From: Proteles cristata cristata
Lineage: Eukaryota; Chordata; Mammalia; Carnivora; Hyaenidae
Length of the DNA: 64,000 nt
Direction: 5' to 3'
Assembly (NCBI GenBank): GCA_017311185.1
Contig: JAESUZ010000982.1
Location: 248,001 to 312,000, forward strand
The position numbers and the translations under genes were made by a program. This document shows, piece after piece, positions 12,640 through 22,839 of this stretch. Position 1 is the first letter of the stretch, and every line of letters starts with the position of its first letter. The notes under the pieces were generated by a model. It did no database searches. It saw only the letters and a list, made by a program, of their open reading frames with translations, and had not been told where the DNA came from.

Positions 12640-12930
12640 GTTTATCAATGCTTATCCCTTCTATTCTTTGATTCTGCAGAGGACCCCTATCTGGTACATA
12701 AGGCAAATATTATTGTCACTTCATTAAATTAATTAAATATTTTCTGACACTTATGTTCTATGCTCTGGGCTCGGGGCTAAGTGTAGTAATGGACAGGATA
12801 GACACAGTCTATGCCCTCATGGAATTTAACAGGTAAAGAAATCCTACCACCTTGGGGTTGGGATACTTACCTGAGGTCACATGACCACAGTGATAGCACC
12901 TGTGCTAAATTTCAGATCTTTAAGTCATTT
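12640..12930 (-). repeat. Degraded L2/MIR-type remnants
   Basis: The block tgctctgggctcggggctaa followed by agtctatgccctcatggaat is the reversed L2 3' end. The next block, ttacctgaggtcacatgacc, resembles a reversed MIR core. Boundaries between the two are unclear. Confidence 0.5.
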
Positions 12931-14150
12931 TACTGCAAATTTTAGGACATTCTTAAACAAGCAGAGTTGGATATGTTTATATAAGAAATGTGGGCTTAAA
13001 TTGGGGGTGTCATTAATTGCAGGAAGATTTGAGGCTTTCTCCAGTGGGAAATCAGTCATGAGACATTCCTGTGTATGGGAATAACTTTAACTGACTAATA
13101 AGAAGTTAGTCTGCTATTGGTATGAGACTTTCTTTTCTCTGGTTGCAGAAAACTCCTACCTGATTCCATTGTCTACAGTGTCCTTTTACTCTGTTTCATT
13201 TTAGCTCTTGTTCTGTTGCCATAGCTATATTTTAAAAATGTAATCTTCGTCATGCCATTTAACTTTTGTGAAAGCCCCAATGATCGTGAACTGGAATATA
13301 AAGTAATCAATAGTGTTTACAATCTGGTCGCCAAATACCTTTATAGTTTTGCATCCATTTGTCTACATAACCATATGTTCTTAACTCTGGTGGCTCCAAT
13401 TTGCTTTTATTGCCGAAACAAGTCCTATTCATTCATACCTTTTATCCCATCTTAACCAAATTAACTCTTATTCATAATTGAAAAACCAGTCTGAATATAT
13501 TTTTCTCTGTATTTTCCAGGTAAAATTGTTTTTTGCTCTTTTTGTGTTCCAGGTGACCCTATTTTCACCTAATATGATGGTCAAATGTTCAGGAGAGTTT
13601 CTTCTACCAGAAAGTATATGTCTATAGAACAGGGAACAATTTTGGAAAGCCACGGCACCGTGCTGAGCACACAGAAATCCAGTAACTGAGTACTGAATGA
13701 ATGGAGAAAATATGAGTAATTTGCAGAAGAGATAAATGTGTTGGAGTAAGGGTGTGTCCATTCTGTCATCTCTTCTTTCTACATTCTGAACCAATTGGAA
13801 AGTAGTCAAAAAAGTCATAATGGGTCAAAACATTAACTCTGTTATGCTAAAGCTGGAAAGGAGACTGCAGTGAGCCTAGGACCTGGATTTAGCCTACCAT
13901 TTTTAGCCTCAAACATACCTGCTCATCCACAACATGAACAGGTGGAAAATAGAAGTGACCTCCCTTAGGGTTAGAGCCTCTCCAGTGAGTTTACTCCATA
14001 GAAAAGGGAGGAAGTACAGAAAACATTGGCAGACAAATACCTCAAGGGACAGAGAGACAAAAGAAGGTTTATTCAGCAGGTCAGCAGTTACATCAGACTC
14101 CTACAGGGTGAGAAAGGGACTGAGAGAGGGTGGCATTTCCTAATAATGTT
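12931..14150. other. Intron, no feature recognised
   Basis: Non-coding by appearance. Open frames on both strands here (for example 13468-13818 minus) match nothing known to me and lack splice or start context. The part after 13860 is purine-rich and may be an unrecognised old repeat. Confidence 0.4.
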
Positions 14151-14159
14151 TTTATTATT

Positions 14160-15090
14160 TTTATTTTTAATAGAATTCATTTTACAGAAGTTTTAGTTTC
14201 ACAGTAAAATAGAGCAGAAAATAGTTTGCCAACTCCCCTTGTGCCTACATACTCTCAGCCTTCCTAATGTATTTTATTATTATGCATCTTAAATCTGTAT
14301 ATTCTACATATGCTTTTATAGCTGAAATTAACAGCTCAATACAAACTTAAAAACATACATGCAGTAGTATGCAGGCACTGATTTAGGAAGAATTGAAACA
14401 AGTGTTTTCCTTAACATATACTGAACATTATTCACCATGATAGTGGAATATTTTTTTTCTAGTTGGCTGCTAGTTTGATTGAATTTGATTACAGTGAACA
14501 GTTTTAGTAGATATGATACTGCCAATTGGAAACAATGACATTTAAATATATATTTATAACATATTTTCTTGAAGTCCTTAAGAACTGAATGATTACTTTT
14601 ATTCTAATAGAGCTCCAAAATCATCTAAGAAGACAATATTGTTCATAAAATATCTGAAGCATCTGCCGAAGAACCACTGTACTGGAGTGGTGCATCTGTT
14701 ACAATTGAAGAACGTACATTGGGTGTTAGATGACTCAGTCAGTTAAGCATCCAATTTTTGCTCAGGTCATGATCTCCCAGTTCATGAGTTTGACCCCACC
14801 ATTGGGCTCTGTGCTGACAGCTCAGAGCCCAGAGCCTGCTTTGGATTCTGTGTCTCCCTCTCTTTCTGCCTCTCCTGCACACATGCTCGCTCGCACATGC
14901 TTGCTCGCCCTCTTTCTCTCTCTCCAAATTAATTAAACATTAAAAATTATTTAAAGAACATACATTGACACAATGTTATCACCTGAAGTCCATAGTTTAC
15001 ATTACAGTTCATTTTTGGCCTTGCACATCCCATGAGTTTTGACAAATGTACACAGTGTGTACATTCCAGCTAATTTAAATAAAATTGAGA
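14160..15090 (-). repeat. Ancient L1 (L1M-type) 3' remnant, split by a SINE
   Basis: The flanks of the SINE at 14722 read tgttacaattgaagaacgta, then caatgttatcacctgaagtc, catagtttacattacagttc and gttttgacaaatgta. This matches the reverse of the old L1M 3' region. The part left of about 14640 (tttcacagtaaaatagagca) is a weaker match to the same element. Confidence 0.6.
14722..14952 (+). mobile_element. Carnivore SINE, old subfamily
   Basis: Head ggtgttagatgactcagtca, core ctcaggtcatgatctcccag, tgctgacagctcagagccca, CT tract and A-rich tail. The TSD is gaagaacgtacattg (14707-14721) versus aaagaacatacattg (14953-14967), two mismatches. It landed inside the ancient L1. Confidence 0.93.
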
Positions 15091-16142
15091 TTAAAATGCA
15101 GGTAGATCCAACATATTTGCTAATTTAATGACTCTAGAACCTCTAGAACACTATGTTTATTGTTTATATTTACTTATAAATCCAATTACGTATTTTAAAA
15201 TATATCACTAGAAAACTCTTAGATTTTGGATTATAGAGTGCTTTTATCTACTATAACTTGATATACCATATGCTTAGTAAGTGATGTCCACTTTAGAGTA
15301 AATTTCTTATTTTCCAATTGATATATGAGGTCTGGGTAAGGAGTTTCACATGATGATAAAAGATTAAACACATTGACTATTACTTTCTCCTCACACACAT
15401 CTAAAATAAAAGGTTTTTAAATGCCAGAAACTCACAAGAATATAGATAATGGGGGAGAATTAAAACCAAATGATATTTTGGAAGCTAGTAATCAGACAAA
15501 CCAGTGGTAACAGACTCAGAAGTCACTAGAAGGTTGAATCCTACTTCACTAATGGAGAAAGCCAAGAATCAATGCAATTTATAGTGCAGAATGTCCAGAA
15601 GGTCTCATTCATTAGTGGCACCAGGTATCCCTAAAAGAGACACTAAAAGTCATGTTAAAACAAGAAGATTAGTTGAAAATCCAATTAAGAAGCAAAAATA
15701 CGAGATTGGCAACTTCTGTTTCTCTACTCTGACTGAATATTAGAAGTATTTTCTTTCAAAAGGGTAAAATAGTCTCTGGGTAGTGAGTCTCAGTTAAGTT
15801 GAAAAGAAAGGCCCAATTCAAAAGCTGGGTGAATTAAGTGAGTATTTCTATACAAAATTTTGACACCCCTCTTTTATACACACACTATTTATCACTTAAC
15901 TCACAGAAAACTGACACTACCTCTGGATTCTCCAAGAAGATGACTTAAGATTCTTTTATGCAGAATATAATCAGCCCAATAGGAAATACTTAAAGATACT
16001 GACTTAGTTGGTCTGTTGACAAAACTATCAAGAAAATTACTCTACAGTGTAGTCTACATGTATCAAGTATGACATGTATACTCAGAGCATCTATTCAGTT
16101 TTTTGCTTAAATAGTTGTAAGTATTAACAGACAAATAAAAAT
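15091..16142. other. Unique AT-rich intron, no feature recognised
   Basis: No repeat, open frame of interest or structured element was recognised in this stretch. Confidence 0.4.
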
Positions 16143-16155
16143 AAATCTGACTTTT

Positions 16156-16323
16156 TTTTGTAAGTTTATTTATTTATTTTTGATAGAGAAATGGGCAGAG
16201 AGAGAGGGAGAGTGAAAGAATCCCAAGCAGACTGCATACTCTCAGTGCAGAACTCACGAACCGTGAGACATGACTTGAGCTGAAATTGGATGCTTAACCA
16301 ACTGAACCACCCAGTGGCTTAAA
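16156..16323 (-). mobile_element. Carnivore SINE, partial and diverged
   Basis: The reverse-oriented signature is present: T-rich tail, gagagagaggg block, atcccaagcagactgc and ttaaccaactgaaccaccca. It lacks part of the middle. A possible TSD, aaatctgactttt (16143-16155) versus aaatgtaactttt (16324-16336), has three mismatches. Confidence 0.88.
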
Positions 16324-16412
16324 AAATGTAACTTTTGAAGAAGTTCCCTAGGAGAGATGCTAAAGTACCAAACGAAAAGATATAATTATTTATTTATTTT
16401 TAAAGAGATTTT

Positions 16413-16625
16413 ATTTTTTTTTGTTTCATTTATTTCTAAGAGAGAGAGAGAGACCGCGTGAGCAAGGGAGGGTCAGAGAGAGAGGGAGTCACAGACTGAA
16501 ACAGGCTCCAGGCTCTGCTCTGGTAGTCAGCACAGAGCCCGATGCGGGGCTCTAACCCACGAACCGCGAGATCATGATCTAAGTGAAAGTCGGATGCTTA
16601 ACCGACTAAGCCACTCAGGCGCCCC
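16413..16625 (-). mobile_element. Carnivore SINE, young subfamily
   Basis: The reverse complement carries the young-type markers: CTAAG before the GA tract, gggagtcacagactgaaaca, gtagtcagcacagagcccga, gaaccgcgagatcatgatct and the gcgcccc head. It lies 90 bp from the SINE at 16156. The flanks are T/A-rich, so the TSD (about 16401-16412 versus 16626-16636) is uncertain. Confidence 0.94.
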
Positions 16626-18019
16626 AAAAAAAGATTAATAATTTAAAAGAAACAGATTCAATGGGAACAAAAAGAAAACTTTAAAAATGAACAAACATAA
16701 AAACTAAAACGAATGTTCTTTAAAAAATATGAAATATGAACATGATACCATAGAAAAAGAACAAAGAAATACTACTAGACATTTTTTTAAAAAATGAAGT
16801 AATCATGAAAAGTCAATAGAGGAATTTAAAGGCAAATTTGTTGAAAACTTCAGAGAAACAAAGGAAAAAGAGGAATTAGGAAAGAAGATGTAACGTAATA
16901 GCAGTAGTGATAATAATTAGAGGAGCAATCCAATAGTGCTTTCAAATAAGCACTTTCAAATCTCTCTTAAAAGAGATCACTGATAAAATAAAGGATAAAA
17001 ATCATCCAATTTTTTTTCTAATGGAAACGACATGGATTAAGTTTCAATATTAAAATGGCCCAATAAGCATCCAGAACAATTGTTGAAAATAATTTCTTCC
17101 TTTTCAAATAACATAAAATTCTAAACTATGCAATGATCTACAATTTTTAGCCAGAGAAATTGGGAAAACAAGCTCCAAATCAAAGTGACAAAATTCAGAA
17201 TAGCTTCGGTCTTTAGAACATCGGCATTGTGTTGCTTTGTCCTGCAAAGTGTAATGTAAATAGAATTCTGTACCCATCTAAACTATCATGGAATTTGAGC
17301 ACAGTATGAAGACACTGATACCTATAAGTGCATTATTTGTCTCTTAAGCACACATTGTTTGTATGCTACTGGTGCTTCATTATAACAAAGAGAATATTAT
17401 GGGATATAGGAAAGACATGATCCAACTAAGAAGACAGTTTAATAGAATTATCAGAATAATTCCTGGTACTAGAAATATGTACTAGAAATCAGCTTGCCCA
17501 GATGGGGATTAGAATGTTCTGAAAATTTTTCTTCATTGAGTTGAAGTTGAATGAAGTTCAAATTGAATGAAGTTGAAGTTGAGGTGCCTGATTGTTAGTG
17601 AAGAGGTTCAGACAACCGGTGAAGAGTTTAAGGTTGAGATTTTACTCAATATGAAATAAAAAATAAAAGAAAGGGCAATGGTTAACTCTAGGGAAAGCAA
17701 GAAAACAAATATTTCAACCAAAATTTTATGAGAAGGATATGTTAAGAGATGGATAGTTTGGGGTATTAAAAGAGGGTAAGAATCTCTTTTCCATTGTAAG
17801 GAGAAAATTTATATGCCTTAAATGTATCAGGAAATAGCTACATAAACTTATTTTTAAAGAGATTTCAAATGAAGGAGTTGAAAATATGCTTACAGTGCTT
17901 TCAGACTCATATACTGTCTGGCCCTGTTTTAAATCTCCCATCTTATTTCTTCCCAATATCCATCTAAGTTGGTCCACTCCAACTGAAATGGACTCTTATT
18001 TTCCATGAGCACCCCAGAA
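16626..18019. other. Intron; short degenerate GAAGTT/GAATGAA repeat near 17530-17585
   Basis: Mostly unique AT-rich DNA. At about 17530-17585 the unit gttgaatgaagtt recurs in imperfect tandem. No gene is supported; the 83-codon minus frame at 17726-17977 matches nothing known. Confidence 0.4.
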
Positions 18020-18440
18020 AGTCTATGCATCAAGGGCTTTAAGTTTGCAGTTTCTTTTCCTGGGGTATGTTCTCCTCAAATATCCTTATGGCTAGTTCCT
18101 CATTCAGTTAGATAACTCAAACATCCCCATCTCAGGAAGATCTTCCCTAGCTAACATATATAAAACTTCTACCTCCTCTGCCAACTTCTCATCCTCCTTC
18201 CTTTATATTTCTCCTTATTACTTCATAATACTTCATATTACTTAATGTACTCTTTATTACATTTTCCTTCTCCACCACCTCCTCACAAATTTTAGCTTAC
18301 TTGTGGGCAGGGAGGGAAGCTCCACAGAAGGGGTATGCAGTGCTTACTGTTGTATCCTCCAGTGCCTAGACAAATGCGCAGGGTGCAGTAACTTCTTAAT
18401 AGACAAAGGACCATTAGTTAATAAATGAATAAACAAATAC
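18020..18440 (+). repeat. L2 3'-end remnant
   Basis: The order of blocks fits the L2 3' region: gaagatcttccctagctaac, the cttcataatacttcatatta block, ttgtgggcagggagggaagc, gttgtatcctccagtgccta and a terminal aataaatgaataaac. Divergence is high, as expected for this family. Confidence 0.7.
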
Positions 18441-20354
18441 ATGAAAAGAATAAATTGAAAGCATGCAATGAAAAACCATTTCTAAATGTATATAATTGCA
18501 AAATTAAAAATAATTTTAAAGGCTAAAATAAAGATGAACTATTGTTTAGTGCTCATGAATGTTTTAACCAACTATCCCCAAAACATATACTGTCCCCCAA
18601 AACAAGACATAACTGGGAAAAAGAGCAGCAATTCCATTTAATGAATGTTTTTCCATGTGAATTCATGTGACGTGTTCTAATTTTTCAAAAGGAAGTTAGG
18701 AAAGAAGAATTCTGAGATCTGCACTATTTTCTCATCTGACATTTCTTGTAAGACTCCATTTCATTAATAGTTTCATTATGCAGAATTCAGTTATTGTCAT
18801 TCAGAAACAATTTGGAGAGATATGCCATTATAGAGTTTGTATGCATAAATAAGCATACTATTAATAATCAATGGCAATTAGCACACAATGCACTTCCCCT
18901 TAAATTTAATTATATGCTTGATTAAGAGTGTTTGGGTACTTAATTAAAATAAGAAGGTCCAATGATACTTAATTCTCACTTATATTCATATTACAATCCT
19001 AATAACTCCAGTCCTCACTCAAACCATGCATAGCTCCTATTAATTTTAATCAGAAGTATGCATGCTCACTGAATTAAGCCTAAAATGCAATTGGATAGGT
19101 CACATCAGGGAAAATAGTCTGCAGTCTGATAGTATGGAATGAGGGAAGAGTCTAGTGCAAGCAGTTGAACAGAGAGATAATTGTCATAATTGGTTTCAAT
19201 TAGTTTTTCATAGCTCTTGTGAAACAATTTCTATTGTGCTATACCATGAGCTATAACCAGTAACAAAACTAGTTAGCATGATTAGTAGATGTCAGTGCTT
19301 AAAAAGGTAAAGTACATTCTAATGTTAAGATCTCAGTGAAGATAAATGAACTGAATAACAGTGTAAATGCATTGTTGGGAAACATTTGCCATTGTTAAAT
19401 GTGATGTGGTTTGAATAGAATGAAATCAGACATATTCAATGAACTCAAGGCTCATAAATACACATTTCCTAAGAAGAAAGAGTTCATGTGCAAATCCTTT
19501 CAGTACGAAACAAGTGACCATTAAGTGAAATTTAAAATGTGGTGATATCAAGAAACTCACAACATAGTTAAAATTATAGTGTGTTCCTATTAATTTGCTT
19601 AAGTAGCTCAAATAAATTTCTGTAATGCTGATGGTACCAGAGAAGAAACTGAAGTATTAAAAGCCTCTCTGGCCACACATTAGTAAATGGCACAGATAGA
19701 ATTCATAGCCAGGTTCATTTGATTTCATTCCTAGAATATTTTTCACTATTCATTTTCTGATGATGAGGTTAATTGCAAGAATGCAAGTTAACTGGAACAA
19801 GCCCCTTTGTTCCTAATTTTCCTTCACATCTTCAGAGCTCTTCATGTAGGGAGGAAAGATTGAACATTACTCTGGAAAAATAAAATAGTCAAGATTCATT
19901 GTATTCTTTGTCATCCAAGAAACTCTCAATTCTGTACCAATCCTACCTCCACGAAGATTACTGTCTCAGAATTTGTTTCAGTATGGGATTCAGAATTTTT
20001 TTCTCAAAGGGAATTGAATTCCCAAAGAGATTTGAAATAATTTGGACTGAACATAGATTTTGGAGCAGTATAAGCAGGCACAATTATAGAGGATTTTGAC
20101 CATCAAATGGGAAATTGGACTTGCTTCTGTAACCAGAAATGGAAGGATTATATGGGGGTACCTTGAAAGAATTAACCTATAAACTCTCAAATAGGATGAA
20201 GGGGAGATCCCCAAAAATGAGGCAGAATGATCAGACAAATTGTCAATCTCTATTTCATTCTGTAATTGAAAATGACAGGGGAAAAAAACAAAGCACCCCC
20301 CCCTCCACATTTCTGAGACTGCCTCATGGTTAATATGAATTAAGTTCCACTAAG
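18441..20354. other. Unique intron with a TAAT-rich core near 18820-19330
   Basis: No repeat was recognised. The 18820-19330 part is dense in ATTA/TAAT words (for example cttaattaaaataag) and lacks repeat signatures, so it is a candidate for conserved non-coding DNA. Nothing in it looks coding. Confidence 0.35.
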
Positions 20355-20720
20355 CATATGTACTTTGTGTGAGAATGAAGCATGGAACTTAGGCCCAGGC
20401 AGTTCTCCCACAGATTCTCACTGTGGATTTCATTATCCATGTTGCAATTTTACATCGCTCCGGCATTTTGCAGCTTTCTGTGGACAAAACATAGTGGTGT
20501 ATTCGCTGCTTCTTGCTGACTCCCTGATTTTTCAATTGCAAGTTCAAGAGATTCTTCTCCAGTCTCTTTCCCCTGGTTAGAAGTTGGTGGCGAGGTGGCA
20601 GTGACTTAATTAATGTAAACTTAAGTCCAGTGGTGGCTTCGAGGAAGTAGTCTGCTTTTTGGGCCAATTCTATACTAATCAAGAGATCCAACCTATGACT
20701 TTTTCCTAGAAACTATGTTA
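20355..20720. other. Slightly GC-richer stretch with opposed open frames, unassigned
   Basis: Frames of 71 codons (+, 20365-20580) and 100 codons (-, 20389-20691) overlap here. Neither has a recognisable domain or clear splice context. It may be an old repeat or a conserved element. Confidence 0.3.
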
Positions 20721-20914
20721 ACTTCCTTTATGCTTTAAAATGTTTTTTTAAACTTTTTTTTTGTGTCTGGCATTGATGAAATATTTGTACTGAAATTGGG
20801 GTGTTAAATACCTACAACATGCATTAATGTTTTATAGTCAGGAATCGCAGTGAGGAAACATTATGAACTAGGCAGCTGGTGACTTTTCTATGTCATAGCA
20901 AGTGTAGTGAAGTA

Positions 20915-21155
20915 CAGTAAAGCCTTGGTTTACAAGCATGATTTATTCTGGAAACATGCTTGTGATTCTGATCACTCATATATCAAAGCAAATTTCAAGA
21001 ACCATTGGCTCAATTGTGGTTGTATGATGTTCAGTGTCTCGTACTACTCATATTGCAAGACATGGCTCATTTTCCAAGTTAAAATTTATTAGAAATGTTT
21101 GCTTGTCTTGCAGAACACTCACAGAACAAGTTCTTCACAATGCAAGGTTTTACTG
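20915..21155. mobile_element. Palindromic Tigger-like (Tc1/mariner superfamily) non-autonomous DNA transposon
   Basis: The element starts cagtaaagccttggttta and ends gcaaggttttactg, imperfect terminal inverted repeats, and both ends are flanked by TA (20913-20914 and 21156-21157), the target site of this superfamily. The two halves are partly complementary further in (aaacatgcttg on the left; cttgtcttgcagaacactca on the right). At 241 bp it has no transposase gene. It resembles carnivore Tigger-derived repeats as I remember them. Confidence 0.8.
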
Positions 21156-21157
21156 TA

Positions 21158-21671
21158 CTTGCTCTGACAACCTGGAAGGCAGAACAATGAGGATCTAGTT
21201 CAGAAGAATGAGAGAAAAATTATTAAAGCCTGCGCCTTTTCCTGGCTGTCTTTGACACGGTTTTACAACACAGACAAGAGCTCAAGCATACATACATAGG
21301 CCAGTTTTAAAAGAGGGATGGAAATAAAGTCTAAAATTCTCATGACTTTTGAGTTGGAAAAGCCCACTGCTTCTGTACAGCAGGGAATAGGAAGGCTTGT
21401 CAGAGTCTCTTATTAAGTTACTCAGTCAAAGGATGGAAGCCAGCCCTGGGGCAAAGAGGGGACAAATAATGTTGCATTCCTGCCCAAGCTTATTGCTTCA
21501 GATTACTCCAAGGTAGTCCCAATTAGAAAGACAATGAGAGAGATGGAAAATAGTTTGGGGGTGGGTGGAGAATGTTCATTGGCATGTGAAAATAACTGGA
21601 AACAAACCAGTTCCTAGTAATTTTTTGGGGGAGATTTAGCCAAATAAATCCTAGAACTCTTCAAATCCCTT
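21158..21671. other. Intron, no feature recognised
   Basis: Mixed-composition DNA between the Tigger-like element and the next SINE; no signature was recognised. Confidence 0.4.
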
Positions 21672-21687
21672 TGATTACTAAATTCTT

Positions 21688-21870
21688 TTTTGTAAAGTTT
21701 ATTTATTGTTTTTGAGAGACAAGGAGTACAAAATGGGGAGGGGCAGAGAGAAGGAGAGAGAGAATCCCAGGCAGGCTCTGCACTAATGGTGGGGCTTGAA
21801 TCCATGAACCACAACACCATAACCTGAGCTGAAATCTGACGCTTAACCGACAGAGGCACCCAGGTGCCCC
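21688..21870 (-). mobile_element. Carnivore SINE, old subfamily
   Basis: Reverse orientation: tttatttattgtttttgaga tail, GA-rich block, atcccaggcaggctctgcac, cataacctgagctgaaatct and gcttaaccgacagaggcacc. TSD tgattactaaattctt (21672-21687) versus tgactattaaattctt (21871-21886), two mismatches. Confidence 0.94.
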
Positions 21871-21886
21871 TGACTATTAAATTCTT

Positions 21887-22627
21887 AAGGACATCTTTAG
21901 GGTATGAGCCCTGTACTCCCAAGGATAGTCTACTCTCCCATTCCCCCCTCAAATTTTGCCACAGAGAATGTGGACAGGTAAGAACTATTCAACAGGAAAT
22001 GCCAGTGGACAACAGAAGACACAGAACACAGGAGTACATTCTGGAGAACAAAACCAGGGTCCTCCAAGGTAGGAGGAGCTTCACAATGCCTAATATGTTC
22101 CATTTATTTTCATGACCAGTGACTGTGGACTATTTCCTTTTCTTATCCACAGAGGGATATTTATTTTAGCCATTCCTTTTCTGCTTTAACAGGTACTGAT
22201 CCATGAGGAACTAGAATTGACCTTAACAGGGAGTGGGGAAAAGGTGGTGCATTTCCCAGAAGCTTTGGAATTTGAATAGAATGTAGTAATGAGAATGGGT
22301 TTTGTCAGGAATAAAGGAAAGGGAGGGAAAGCTTCTTTCTCTCAGTATCCTCTTTGAATTCAAGGTAGCTTGGAATTCAACATTTCTGGAAATCCAGTGC
22401 CACCAAGTTTACAAATGCAAGTCCCAAGGGGCTGGCAGAGCAGCAAGATGGAAGAAATCTTGGGACCCTGAAGACCTGAGGGCATAGTCTGGTCCCTCCT
22501 AGCCTAGACCAATCAGAGAGTCACGAAGAATAATAACTGCTGTCTATTTCATTATGAGACCTTTTTGGCTGCATTAACATAACATTGGCCCTAAGACAGC
22601 TAATTTAAAGCCTCTCCAGAGTGTCAC
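21887..22627. other. Intron, no feature recognised
   Basis: Unremarkable DNA between two antisense SINEs. Open frames of about 60-80 codons match nothing known to me. Confidence 0.4.
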
Positions 22628-22642
22628 CCTAATATTTACTTC

Positions 22643-22824
22643 TTTTTTTAAATGTTTATTTTGAGAGAGAAAGCATTAATGGGGGAGGGGGGAGCAGAGG
22701 GAGGGAGAAAGGGAGTATCCCAAATAGGCTCCACACTGACATGTGGCTCAATCTCATAAACTGTTAGATCATGACTAGAAACTGAGAGTCAGACGCTTAA
22801 CTGACTGAGCCATCCAGTCACCCT
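22643..22824 (-). mobile_element. Carnivore SINE, old subfamily
   Basis: Reverse orientation: aaatgtttattttgagagag, purine-rich block with a G run, atcatgactagaaactgaga and cttaactgactgagccatcc. TSD cctaatatttacttc (22628-22642) versus cctaattttcatttc (22825-22839), two mismatches. Confidence 0.93.
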
Positions 22825-22839
22825 CCTAATTTTCATTTC

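Noticed and set aside
13468..13818. 116-codon minus frame
   Set aside because: No recognisable family, no clear start or splice signals, and an overlapping alternative frame of similar quality.
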